Origin: Polynucleobacter sp. MWH-UH35A
GTDB taxonomy: Bacteria > Pseudomonadota > Gammaproteobacteria > Burkholderiales > Burkholderiaceae
Direction of reading: 5' to 3'
Assembly (NCBI RefSeq): GCF_018687075.1
Contig: NZ_CP061285.1
Location: 1,178,001-1,242,000 of the forward strand
Length of the DNA: 64,000 bases
How positions within the stretch are numbered: the first letter of the stretch is position 1; each line of letters begins with the position of its first letter. Of this stretch, positions 1 through 7,943 are shown one piece after another. The notes beneath the pieces were generated by a model, which was not told the origin of the DNA, did not search any database, and was given only the letters and a program-made list of their open reading frames with translations. Both the position numbers and the translations under genes were made by a program.

Positions 1-1286
1 ATGCGAAAGAAGAGTTGCCTAACCATGAAGTATTTGACGAAGTACGTTACTTCGTACCCGGTAATCAAGCTTGTGTATTTGAATGCGATGGCATTCGTTA
101 CGGATTAATTCTGTGTGAGGACGCTTGGCATGCAGGACCTGCTAAGCAAGCACACGCTGCTGGCGCACAAGTACTGCTTGTGCCCAATGCATCCCCGTAT
201 CACTTGAAAAAAGAAGCGCTACGCATTGATGTATTGCGTGGCCATATTGCCCAAACCAGAATGCCGCTGGTCTATGTCAATGCTGTTGGCGGTCAAGATG
301 AATTGGTTTTTGATGGAGGCTCATTTGCTTTAGATAGCAAAGGTGAAGTTGTGATGGCCATGCCCCAGTTTGAAACTGGCTTAGGAATTGTTGCCACCTC
401 TTCATCCGGTGAGCTGGAAATGGGATTAATCACCCCACCCCAGTCGGTTGAGGCACAGGCTTATCAAGCCCTAGTCTTAGGCGTGCGCGATTACGTCACT
501 AAAAATCGCTTTCCTGGCGTCATTATTGGATTATCTGGTGGCGTGGATTCTGCATTGGTACTGGCAATTGCAGTTGATGCCTTAGGCGCTGATAAAGTGC
601 GCGCCGTCATGATGGCCTCACGCTATACCGCTGATATCTCGTGGATCGATGCGCGCGAGATGGCACAAAACCTAGGCGTTCAGTACGATGAAATTCCGAT
701 TAGCGGACCAGTTGATGCCCTAGAAGCTTCTCTAGCCGAGCAATTTAAAGGTTTAAAGGTAGACGCTACTGAAGAAAATATTCAGGCGCGTGTGCGTGGC
801 ACCCTGCTGATGGCCTTGTCAAATAAAACAGGTCGACTCGTATTAACCACTGGTAACAAGAGTGAAATGGCAGTTGGCTACTGCACGCTCTATGGAGATA
901 TGGCCGGTGGCTTTGCAGTCATTAAAGATATTGCCAAGACCTTGGTGTATCGCTTGTGCGCCTATCGAAATAGTATCGAGCCTGTAATTCCGGAACGTAT
1001 TCTGACTCGCGCCCCTTCAGCAGAATTGCGACCCGACCAAAAAGATCAAGATAGCCTGCCTTCTTATGAAGTATTGGATGGCATCGTTGAACGTTACATG
1101 GAACAAAACCAATCCATCGCCCAGATTATTGCCGCAGGCTTTGATGCCGAAAGCGTTGAAAAGGTCACCCGCCTGATCAAGCTCAATGAATACAAACGTC
1201 GTCAGGCGCCCCCTGGGGTCCGAGTCACCACCCGCGCTTTTGGGCGGGATTGGCGCTATCCGATCACATCCCAATTTAGAGCCTAG
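1..1286 (+). CDS. nadE: Glutamine-dependent NAD+ synthetase, 5'-truncated by window edge
   Basis: Last step of NAD synthesis: amidation of nicotinic acid adenine dinucleotide, with ammonia taken from glutamine. The reading frame is open from the left edge (frame starts at base 3), so the true start lies outside the window; about 427 codons are visible of a family length near 540. The visible N-terminal part is the end of the nitrilase-type glutaminase domain, including the nucleophile-cysteine region LILCEDAW. It is followed by the synthetase domain with the PP-loop motif SGGVDS and the TTGNKSEMAVGY segment, both typical of NadE. It ends 72 bp before glnB in the same direction, so the two may share a transcript. 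Identity is secure; only the 5' end is missing. Confidence 0.95.
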   Translation, partial: AKEELPNHEVFDEVRYFVPGNQACVFECDGIRYGLILCEDAWHAGPAKQAHAAGAQVLLVPNASPYHLKKEALRIDVLRGHIAQTRMPLVYVNAVGGQDELVFDGGSFALDSKGEVVMAMPQFETGLGIVATSSSGELEMGLITPPQSVEAQAYQALVLGVRDYVTKNRFPGVIIGLSGGVDSALVLAIAVDALGADKVRAVMMASRYTADISWIDAREMAQNLGVQYDEIPISGPVDALEASLAEQFKGLKVDATEENIQARVRGTLLMALSNKTGRLVLTTGNKSEMAVGYCTLYGDMAGGFAVIKDIAKTLVYRLCAYRNSIEPVIPERILTRAPSAELRPDQKDQDSLPSYEVLDGIVERYMEQNQSIAQIIAAGFDAESVEKVTRLIKLNEYKRRQAPPGVRVTTRAFGRDWRYPITSQFRA

Positions 1287-1358
1287 AACCCCAACATCTG
1301 CCTCATTTTTGGCAAGCGAATGAAGTTCTAGGTATGATTACTGCATTAGGGGGAATAA

Positions 1359-1697
<339 letters not shown>

Positions 1698-1720
1698 CGA
1701 TCGATTAAATGCATTAATTA

Positions 1721-1748
1721 AAACAGCGGCTTAAAAGCCGCTGTTTTT
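1721..1748 (+). terminator. Rho-independent terminator after glnB
   Basis: Hairpin with arms AACAGCGGC and GCCGCTGTT around a TTAAAA-type loop, followed by a T run. It separates glnB from the convergent RodZ-like gene and could work in both directions because the upstream flank is A-rich. Confidence 0.85.
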
Positions 1749-1769
1749 ATTTCAACTATTTTTATCGAA

Positions 1770-2828
1770 TCAACGCAGCTGAGAGTCTGTGGGATTTAAA
1801 GGTGCAACAGGCTGAACGATCTCAGCGGGCTCCAAAATAATAGTCTTGCTTGTTGTATTGCCAGTGCGTACTTTTGCGCCCTGGAAAAATAAATCCACTT
1901 GATTTAATCCACCAGTTAAAACCTTGAATGGTGGCTTGCCATAAACACTCACCCCCACTCCAGGTTCAAGCATCTTATTTTGTGTTTTACCGGTGGCATC
2001 TACAACACAAACAGTTTGTGCAGTTTTAGATTGTAGATAGACGTTATCGCCTGCCTTTTTGGGTGCATCTGGTTTGTAGTTCAGCACGGAGCCATCTGCG
2101 GGCGGGCACTCAGCTGAAACAGCCGCAGCTACAGGCTGGGTAGCAGGCGCAGGTGCAACAGCGGGAGGTGTGTTCGTAGGCTCAGCAGGTGCGCTTGCTG
2201 GCGGAGTTTCTGGCACAACCTCTTGAATAGTGACCACTTCTTCTTTGACTGGCTCAGGGAAAAATAGCGGACGTAAGTTCACCATGGAAAAGATTACTGC
2301 TGCAGCAATCGCTAACAGCAAGATGATTTTCTTTTTTGGACTCACAGGTGCTTTTGACTTCACGCTGTAATCAAGAATACTTTCAGATAATTTTTTGGCA
2401 CTGCTTAGATTTGGCTTGGACTCTGCAACTTTCACTTCTGAGGCCGTTTCTTTTTCTTCTACTTTTTCTTCTGGCACTTCTTTTGAATCTTTTGCTTTAC
2501 CAGGCTTTGCTTTTTTCTCTAATGCAGAGCCTTTTGTCTCCCCCTGCAATTTGTCTTCCACTTCAACTGGTTTAACAGCTTGCGCTACTCCAGAAAAGTC
2601 AAATGCTTCTTCGGGAGTGAGCTTCAGGAGATCAGCAATTTTTTTGGCAGCTGTAAATTTAACTTGAGCACCATAAAAGCTACTACTTTCGCCACTCTCA
2701 ATTTGCTCTATTTGGCGCACTGAGAAACAAGACATCCCAGACAAATCTTTCGTGCTTAAACCAAGACTTTCTCTAGCCTTAGTAAATGCCTCTTTACGAA
2801 TCTCTGGAAGTTTGTCTGGTTTATTCAC
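1770..2828 (-). CDS. RodZ-like HTH membrane protein with C-terminal DUF4115-type domain
   Basis: Predicted single-pass inner-membrane protein of 352 residues. The N-terminal helix-turn-helix of the RodZ/Xre type covers about residues 14-70 (KARESLGLSTKDLSGMS). A Lys/Glu-rich charged linker follows, then one transmembrane segment near residues 168-190 (IILLLAIAAAVIFSMVNL), a Pro/Ala-rich periplasmic linker, and a beta-rich C-terminal domain at about 250-335 with the DUF4115-like stretch GVGVSVYGKPPFKVLTGG. RodZ links the MreB cytoskeleton to the wall-synthesis machinery, but here the usual ispG/hisS neighbours are absent, so a cell-shape role is only inferred. The start is a GTG at 2828 with a weak ribosome site; no better start precedes the HTH. 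A palindrome upstream at 2892-2913 suggests control by the neighbouring response regulator. Confidence 0.7.
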   Translation of the reverse strand: MNKPDKLPEIRKEAFTKARESLGLSTKDLSGMSCFSVRQIEQIESGESSSFYGAQVKFTAAKKIADLLKLTPEEAFDFSGVAQAVKPVEVEDKLQGETKGSALEKKAKPGKAKDSKEVPEEKVEEKETASEVKVAESKPNLSSAKKLSESILDYSVKSKAPVSPKKKIILLLAIAAAVIFSMVNLRPLFFPEPVKEEVVTIQEVVPETPPASAPAEPTNTPPAVAPAPATQPVAAAVSAECPPADGSVLNYKPDAPKKAGDNVYLQSKTAQTVCVVDATGKTQNKMLEPGVGVSVYGKPPFKVLTGGLNQVDLFFQGAKVRTGNTTSKTIILEPAEIVQPVAPLNPTDSQLR

Positions 2829-2891
2829 TACTTAGCATCTGTCTCGTAATTAATTAATAAGAATGATAGTAATACCAAAATGGTTCAAGGG

Positions 2892-2913
2892 TAATTAGCC
2901 GCCAAGCTAATTA
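2892..2913. promoter_or_regulatory. Inverted repeat, candidate operator upstream of the RodZ-like gene
   Basis: Perfect 8-bp arms TAATTAGC and GCTAATTA with a 6-bp spacer CGCCAA. It overlaps the last codon of the response regulator and lies about 65 bp upstream of the GTG of the RodZ-like gene, just upstream of a -35-like TTGAAC (2888-2883, minus strand). A near-identical copy lies upstream of the response regulator gene (3595-3614). Confidence 0.5.
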
Positions 2914-3536
2914 TTCAAAGGGTGGTTTTCAAGGTCAGATTCAAGGTACTTTTTTACTAGAACCTGTAATGAATCCGCATGCATCTTGTCCATTACTCTG
3001 GCCTTATGAACCTTAATCGTGGCATCGGTTGTCCCTAGCTTTACCGCAATATCCTTGTTTAAAAGGCCTTTAACAAGCCATCCACATACTTCACGCTCTC
3101 TTGGGGTCAGACTTTCGTAATCCTTTTTGGCCTCAACATCCAAAGAAACACGTTTGAGTTGGCGACTATCAAAATCAATGGCATCAGCAACTGCCTTTAA
3201 GAGCTCTTCAAGATTAAATGGCTTAAATAAGAAGTCTAGAGCTCCTTTCTTCAGGCCCTGCACGATTTGGTGAGGATGGCTTTGACCGCTAACAAAGATG
3301 ATGGGAGTCTTACGACCGCACTTAAGAAGTCTTTCCTGAAGGTCTAAGCCAGTCATGTCTGGCATTTGCATATCCAGCAAAATGACTGCTGGGGATACGG
3401 GGACAGACTTTTCTAAAAAAGCAGCTGCAGAGGCATAGTCTTCAACCAGATAACCGAGCTCCCGCAGCATTCTCGAAAGAGAAATGCGCATGGATTCATC
3501 ATCATCTATTAGGTAAATATGGCCGACTTTAGTCAT
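2907..3536 (-). CDS. Two-component response regulator, FixJ/NarL type (REC + LuxR HTH)
   Basis: DNA-binding response regulator of about 209 residues. The receiver domain (residues ~1-120) has the acidic pocket YLIDDDES, the phosphoacceptor Asp in VILLDMQMPDMTG (Asp55 from the ATG), the FVSGQ switch Ser and the conserved Lys in LFKPFN. The C-terminal LuxR-type HTH begins at LTPREREV and contains NKDIAVKLGTTDATIKVHKARV. I prefer the ATG at 3536 (MTKVGHIY) over the TTG at 3545, because the REC domain then starts at the usual distance. No histidine kinase is encoded nearby, so it is an orphan in this window. Palindromes that share TTAGC/GCTAA arms lie upstream of this gene and of the next one, which suggests autoregulation. 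Confidence 0.88.
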   Translation of the reverse strand: MTKVGHIYLIDDDESMRISLSRMLRELGYLVEDYASAAAFLEKSVPVSPAVILLDMQMPDMTGLDLQERLLKCGRKTPIIFVSGQSHPHQIVQGLKKGALDFLFKPFNLEELLKAVADAIDFDSRQLKRVSLDVEAKKDYESLTPREREVCGWLVKGLLNKDIAVKLGTTDATIKVHKARVMDKMHADSLQVLVKKYLESDLENHPLNN

Positions 3537-3594
3537 TGAATTCAAAGGAAAAAGTAATGGATGAGCTAATGTACTGCAGGGCTTTTGACTAAGC

Positions 3595-3614
3595 TATTAG
3601 CCATCAAGCTAATA
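3595..3614. promoter_or_regulatory. Inverted repeat, candidate operator upstream of the response regulator
   Basis: Perfect 7-bp arms TATTAGC and GCTAATA with spacer CATCAA, 59 bp upstream of the ATG at 3536. It matches the palindrome at 2892-2913 in arms, spacer length and CAA end of the spacer. An extra GCTAAT half-site occurs at 3565-3570. Confidence 0.5.
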
Positions 3615-3766
3615 TTGAAGCCTAAAATCCTGATTTCCTTAGAATTTTGTATTGCGTTGCAGCATTTTTATGTCTAACCAATGCCCGATGGAGCCAAGGA
3701 CCCCTCAAACCTATCTCACGGCACAATAGAGCCTTTCGACACAAACCTTTTCTGGAGTAAATAAGC

Positions 3767-5458
3767 ATGAAACGCCTTAATGAACGCTCGCGCATGGTCA
3801 CCGAAGGGGTCGCACGCGCACCTAATCGTTCAATGTATTACGCAATGGGTTACGAAGAAAAGGATTTCGTAAAACCAATGGTTGGCGTTGCGAATGGTCA
3901 CTCTACTATCACTCCATGCAATAGTGGTTTGCAAAAATTAGCGGATGCTGCAGTTTCTGCACTTGAAGGCGCTGGTGCAAAAGCACAACTCTTTGGCACG
4001 CCAACTGTATCCGATGGTATTGGCATGGGTACTGAGGGTATGAAATACTCCCTCGTGTCACGCGAAGTTATTGCCGACAGTATTGAAACTTGTGTGAATG
4101 GCTTGTGGCAAGACGGTGTAGTAGTGATTGGTGGTTGCGATAAAAATATGCCAGGCGGCATGATGGCTTTAGCGCGCACTAATGTGCCAGGCATCTATGT
4201 ATACGGCGGCACTATTAAACCAGGGCACTTCAAAGGTAAAGACCTCAATATTGTTTCTGCATTTGAGGCGGTCGGAGAATTTACCTCCGGCAGACTTAGC
4301 GAAGAAGATTTAAAAGGTGTAGAACAACACGCCTGTCCAGGTAGCGGCTCTTGCGGTGGTATGTACACCGCCAACACCATGAGCTCCGCCTTCGAGGCCC
4401 TAGGTATGAGCCTCCCCTACTCCTCAACCATGGCAAACGAAGATGCAGAAAAAGTAGCGAGCGCGCATGATTCTGCTGTTGTATTGGTTGAGGCAATTAA
4501 AAAGAACTTGCGTCCACGCGACATCATTACCAAGAAGTCTATTGAAAACGCTGTGAGCGTCATCATGGCTGTTGGTGGCTCTACCAATGCAGTGCTGCAT
4601 TTCTTGGCCATTACAAGTGCAGCAGAAATTGATTGGACCATTGATGACTTTGAACGTATTCGCAAACGCGTTCCAGTGATCGTTGATATGAAACCATCTG
4701 GCACTTACCTCGCAACTGATTTACATCAGGCTGGCGGTATTCCACAAGTAATGAAGATTTTGCTAGATGGTGGATTGCTCCACGGCGATTGCATGACCAT
4801 CACTGGCAAGACGATTGCTGAAACATTAAAGGATGTGCCATCGGTGCCACGCGCTGATCAAAAAGTGATTCGCACTTTAGACAATCCTTTGTACAAGCAA
4901 GGTCACTTGGCCATTCTGAAAGGCAATATCTCACCAGAGGGTTGCGTTGCGAAGATTACCGGCTTAAAAAACCCATCCATTACCGGTCCAGCACGCGTCT
5001 TTGATTCTGAAGATGACGCTATGGCAGCCATCATGGCGCAGAAAATCAAGGATGGCGACGTAGTAGTCATTCGCTATGAAGGCCCTAAAGGTGGTCCTGG
5101 CATGCGCGAGATGCTCGCCCCAACCTCAGCTCTCGTAGGCCAAGGTTTAGGCGAATCCGTAGGCCTTATTACCGATGGTCGCTTCTCTGGCGGCACATGG
5201 GGCATGGTAGTGGGTCACGTAGCTCCAGAAGCTTATGTCGGCGGCACGATTGCCCTCATCCATGAAGGTGACTCAGTAACGATCGATGCCCATAAATTAC
5301 TCATTCAACTCAACGTGGATGAAGCAGAAATCGCTAAGCGTCGTGCGGCTTGGAAACAACCTAAACCACGCTATACCCGTGGACTACTTGCGAAGTACGC
5401 CAAATTGGCAAGCACCGCGAGTAAAGGTGCAGTTACAGACTTAAACCTGAATGATTAA
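3767..5458 (+). CDS. ilvD: Dihydroxy-acid dehydratase
   Basis: Iron-sulfur dehydratase that converts 2,3-dihydroxy acids to the 2-keto acids of the valine, leucine and isoleucine pathways. The 563-residue length is normal for the short IlvD/Edd form. Cluster ligand motifs are present: CNSG near residue 49, [10 protein letters not shown] near 120-129 and [16 protein letters not shown] near 190. The C-terminal signature [11 protein letters not shown] is intact. The ATG at 3767 has a good ribosome site (TGGAGT) upstream. It is a single-gene unit, closed by a strong terminator. Confidence 0.96.
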   Translation: MKRLNERSRMVTEGVARAPNRSMYYAMGYEEKDFVKPMVGVANGHSTITPCNSGLQKLADAAVSALEGAGAKAQLFGTPTVSDGIGMGTEGMKYSLVSREVIADSIETCVNGLWQDGVVVIGGCDKNMPGGMMALARTNVPGIYVYGGTIKPGHFKGKDLNIVSAFEAVGEFTSGRLSEEDLKGVEQHACPGSGSCGGMYTANTMSSAFEALGMSLPYSSTMANEDAEKVASAHDSAVVLVEAIKKNLRPRDIITKKSIENAVSVIMAVGGSTNAVLHFLAITSAAEIDWTIDDFERIRKRVPVIVDMKPSGTYLATDLHQAGGIPQVMKILLDGGLLHGDCMTITGKTIAETLKDVPSVPRADQKVIRTLDNPLYKQGHLAILKGNISPEGCVAKITGLKNPSITGPARVFDSEDDAMAAIMAQKIKDGDVVVIRYEGPKGGPGMREMLAPTSALVGQGLGESVGLITDGRFSGGTWGMVVGHVAPEAYVGGTIALIHEGDSVTIDAHKLLIQLNVDEAEIAKRRAAWKQPKPRYTRGLLAKYAKLASTASKGAVTDLNLND

Positions 5459-5474
5459 GATGTTCTAGAAAAAC

Positions 5475-5508
5475 AAAAGCCCCTAGATTTACCTAGGGGC
5501 TTTTTTAT
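5475..5508. terminator. Bidirectional terminator between ilvD and the PCuAC gene
   Basis: Stem AAGCCCCTAG / CTAGGGGCTT around ATTTAC, with T-rich tails on both strands. It serves ilvD (+) and the convergent copper chaperone gene (-). Confidence 0.9.
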
Positions 5509-5537
5509 TACAACAGCATTATTGCTGCAGTAACATC

Positions 5538-6011
5538 TTAGTGCTTCATTGCTCCTGGGTTACCCATCGCATTTACAGGCATTTTCACTTCCACTTCACC
5601 TGCCTTAGCAAACTTAAGCTTTACTGGAACAGTTTCACCGGCAGTTAATGGCGCCTTAATGTTCATAAACATAAGGTGCAAGCCACCTGGCTTGAGCTCC
5701 ACAGCGCCACCAGCAGGCACGGCAATATCTTTTACCTGACGCATCTTCATGACGTTGCCTTCCATTGCCATTTCATGTAACTGCACTTCACCAGCAACCG
5801 GCGAGCTTGCTGATACCAGTTGATCAGCAGCACCTTTATTTTCAATCTTCATAAATCCGCCGGCAGCTTGCTGCCCAGGAACGGTAGCACGGGTATAGGC
5901 ATTTTCAATTTGGACGCTACCAACTTTAGCGTTTTGTGCATTTGCCAAACCACTCAATCCCAAGCCAATTGCCGAGATTAACAATGCCTTCAATAAAGTA
6001 TTACTTTTCAT
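5538..6011 (-). CDS. Periplasmic copper chaperone, PCuAC family (DUF461)
   Basis: Exported copper chaperone of about 157 residues. PCuAC proteins deliver Cu(I) to the CuA/CuB centres of cytochrome oxidase, often together with Sco. The signal peptide ends around GLSGLANAQN. The metal site HxM...MxM...HxM is visible: LHEMAMEGNVMKMRQ, then GGLHLMFMN near residue 115. The ATG at 6011 is chosen over the GTG at 6017 because AGGAGG lies 7 nt before the ATG but only 1 nt before the GTG. The gene stands about 1 kb from the DUF2946/TonB/TlpA cluster, which may make copper handling a theme of this region. Confidence 0.88.
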   Translation of the reverse strand: MKSNTLLKALLISAIGLGLSGLANAQNAKVGSVQIENAYTRATVPGQQAAGGFMKIENKGAADQLVSASSPVAGEVQLHEMAMEGNVMKMRQVKDIAVPAGGAVELKPGGLHLMFMNIKAPLTAGETVPVKLKFAKAGEVEVKMPVNAMGNPGAMKH

Positions 6012-6106
6012 TCTCACTCCTCCTAGTTAAATTCATTCTCATGTCGTTAAATTGTTCATCAAGCAAGCACCTATTGCATTACTGTAATCCCATCCTAGAA
6101 ATGCCA

Positions 6107-6421
6107 TTACTTCGCTGGTTTATCTGAATCTATGAGGGGATATGCATCTGCTACATAGGCGGGACCCTTAGAGAGCATCACGATAAAAGCAGCTATGGCC
6201 AAGGTGAGCACCATACAAACAAAAAATATCTCCGTGCTAATGACCAAAATATCAATCATTCTTTGCGCTTTAGTAGAAAGCAATAACCTTGACAACAAAC
6301 TGGGTAGAGCTAATCCCAAACTACCAAATACGATAATTTGGGGAAGCTCACGTAAGACCTTGCGCTCAAAACCCGGCTCATAGGTTTGATATCCAGGCAA
6401 TTTTCTTAACCAACTTTTCAT
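6107..6421 (-). CDS. Small hypothetical membrane protein
   Basis: I do not recognise this 104-residue protein. It has a short basic, aromatic N-terminus (MKSWLRKLPGYQTYEPGFER), then two hydrophobic segments, about residues 30-48 (IIVFGSLGLALPSLLSRLL) and 58-84 (ILVISTEIFFVCMVLTLAIA), so it is probably a two-helix inner-membrane protein. Its ATG overlaps the stop of the upstream hypothetical gene (ATGA, 6418-6421), which means translational coupling and probably a joint function. About 95 bp separate it from the PCuAC gene downstream in the same direction. Confidence 0.6.
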   Translation of the reverse strand: MKSWLRKLPGYQTYEPGFERKVLRELPQIIVFGSLGLALPSLLSRLLLSTKAQRMIDILVISTEIFFVCMVLTLAIAAFIVMLSKGPAYVADAYPLIDSDKPAK

Positions 6422-7005
6422 GCTGCCAACCTATCGTAATAATTATTGGAGCTGCCACGCTGGAAAATGCCCTTCTTGCTAGCCAGCTCACTCTTTAAAG
6501 CCTCCAGACGCTCCTCTATCATCGCATAAACAGGTCTAAGAGATTTAGCCTGCTCTGACAATAGGCTACCAAGCTCTCTTTTAGAGAAGGCACTCATTCC
6601 TGCTGTACCCATCAAGGCAAAAATGCCGGTTCCCAATTGACGTTTGTACTTTTCAATATCATTGATTTTCTTATGCAGAACGGCCAAATCCTTCAAATGC
6701 GCTCTACCCAGTTTTTGAGGAACATATCCTAAATAGTGTTCATCAAAGCTCTGAATAAAAGCATTATCCGAAGGCAAATCTTTAGGGAGCTTAACCACGA
6801 ATGCCCTTCTCGATGATTGATTGATCCAGATATACCGAATTAACTCAACACAAGAGTAGCGATCAATTGGCTTGCGAGACGGAAACCGATTGTCACAATA
6901 ATGACCCTCTATCTGCTCCGCTGGCAACGATACTTCCTGAGAAACTATAGAAATAATCTGCTTCGCTGTTGCCCCGTTATCGGGACGCTCAATAATGGCG
7001 TACAT
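6418..7005 (-). CDS. Hypothetical cytoplasmic protein coupled to a small membrane protein
   Basis: A 195-residue protein that I cannot assign to a family. There is no signal peptide. The first half is mixed alpha/beta with HYCDNRFPSRKPIDRYSC; the second half (about 105-180) is helical and charged and could form a coiled coil (KKINDIEKYKRQ, IEERLEALKSELASKKG), with a Gly/Ala-rich stretch TGIFALMGTAGMSAF between. I place the start at the ATG at 7005 (MYAIIERP) because GAGGAGG lies 5 nt upstream; an extension to 7032 lacks that. Its stop overlaps the start of the next gene. It does not look like part of the DUF2946 cluster upstream, from which 72 bp separate it. Confidence 0.6.
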   Translation of the reverse strand: MYAIIERPDNGATAKQIISIVSQEVSLPAEQIEGHYCDNRFPSRKPIDRYSCVELIRYIWINQSSRRAFVVKLPKDLPSDNAFIQSFDEHYLGYVPQKLGRAHLKDLAVLHKKINDIEKYKRQLGTGIFALMGTAGMSAFSKRELGSLLSEQAKSLRPVYAMIEERLEALKSELASKKGIFQRGSSNNYYDRLAA

Positions 7006-7077
7006 TAATACCTCCTCATAAATCAACGGCAATTATTTTTGCCAAACGACACAGCAATGCCGTGTCAACACAGTGAT

Positions 7078-7455
7078 TTAGGATTTGGTAGGTGGTGCCC
7101 TAGAAGGAAGCTTGACCCAGGCAGATGGTATCTGCGGGGTTTGATATGCTAATTGCGCTTGCGCCGTATAGCTAAGCGGATCCGCAAAAACAAAAGCGCT
7201 AATGCTTGGTAATAAATAGATTGGCTGCACAACACAGTATGGGCAATGACTACCCATGGCAGCAGATGAAGAAGGCTCATCGTCTCCGATGACCTGAGTC
7301 ATCTTTGTGCCATTAGTGGTACAAATCTCAACTACAAAACCTTGGCCATTACTAGCCAAAGATAAAGCCTGTGAAACAGCAGGCGCAAGCGCACTCAACA
7401 AGATAGCTAAAGCAGCTATCCAGTGTATGAGTTTGCGTACTGCTAAATGTCGCAT
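7078..7455 (-). CDS. DUF2946-type exported CxxC protein (copy 2)
   Basis: Exported or membrane-anchored protein of 125 residues with an N-terminal hydrophobic segment ending near SALAPAVSQA, a single Cys at 45 (VEICTTNG) and a C-terminal thiol pair HCPYC (Cys71, Cys74). The start motif (L)IHWIA...ILLSALAPAVSQA and the EIC...CPYC pattern are shared with the paralogue at 11475-11846, at the other end of the same gene run. DUF2946 genes often sit beside TonB receptors and copper genes, so a periplasmic metal-binding or metal-sensing role is likely but unproven. It is the last gene of the run, 8 nt after the TlpA-like gene. Confidence 0.75.
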   Translation of the reverse strand: MRHLAVRKLIHWIAALAILLSALAPAVSQALSLASNGQGFVVEICTTNGTKMTQVIGDDEPSSSAAMGSHCPYCVVQPIYLLPSISAFVFADPLSYTAQAQLAYQTPQIPSAWVKLPSRAPPTKS

Positions 7456-7463
7456 AGTAAAGC

Positions 7464-7943
7464 TTATGTATTCCCTAAAGATTTTTGAAGTTGACGAAAG
7501 TCAATCAAGCCTGTTTTACGAGTAGTCTTGCCTGTTTTATCAATCATAATGGTTGTAGGTGTTTCACCATGCCACTGTGGATCAATCTCATAACGTAAGC
7601 GCTCATCAAATGGCGCAACTACATAGTAATTATTTGCCCTATCTAAACCTGCTTTATTCAGCATTTTTTTTATGGCATCCTGTGAAACATCGTCGACCTG
7701 AATAAAGACTACTTTTGCAGTTGGATTATTTTTAAGAAACTGGCCCCACTGGGGCATCTCTTTGACGCACGCTGGGCAGGTAACCCCCCAAAAATGGACT
7801 GCCAGTGGCGCACCATTAGCAGCCTTAGTAATAGCCTTCCATTCCCCGAATTGATATGGCTTGAGGGAGATCGTATCTGCTAACGCCAATCCAGAAATAG
7901 ATAGGACTAAGCTTATAAATAGTGTCGACCAAAATTGTTTCAT
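7464..7943 (-). CDS. TlpA/ResA-like periplasmic thioredoxin
   Basis: Membrane-tethered or secreted thiol-disulfide protein of 159 residues. The signal segment is residues 1-22 (ending LALADT). The thioredoxin fold carries the active site WGVTCPACVKE (Cys56, Cys59) and the cis-Pro loop GETPTT. Such proteins reduce periplasmic cysteines, for example in CuA maturation, cytochrome c assembly or metal-site delivery. Its ATG overlaps the TGA of the BNR protein gene (ATGA at 7940-7943), so the two are made together. The natural reading is that it keeps the Cys-rich neighbours (BNR protein, DUF2946 proteins) reduced. Confidence 0.85.
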   Translation of the reverse strand: MKQFWSTLFISLVLSISGLALADTISLKPYQFGEWKAITKAANGAPLAVHFWGVTCPACVKEMPQWGQFLKNNPTAKVVFIQVDDVSQDAIKKMLNKAGLDRANNYYVVAPFDERLRYEIDPQWHGETPTTIMIDKTGKTTRKTGLIDFRQLQKSLGNT

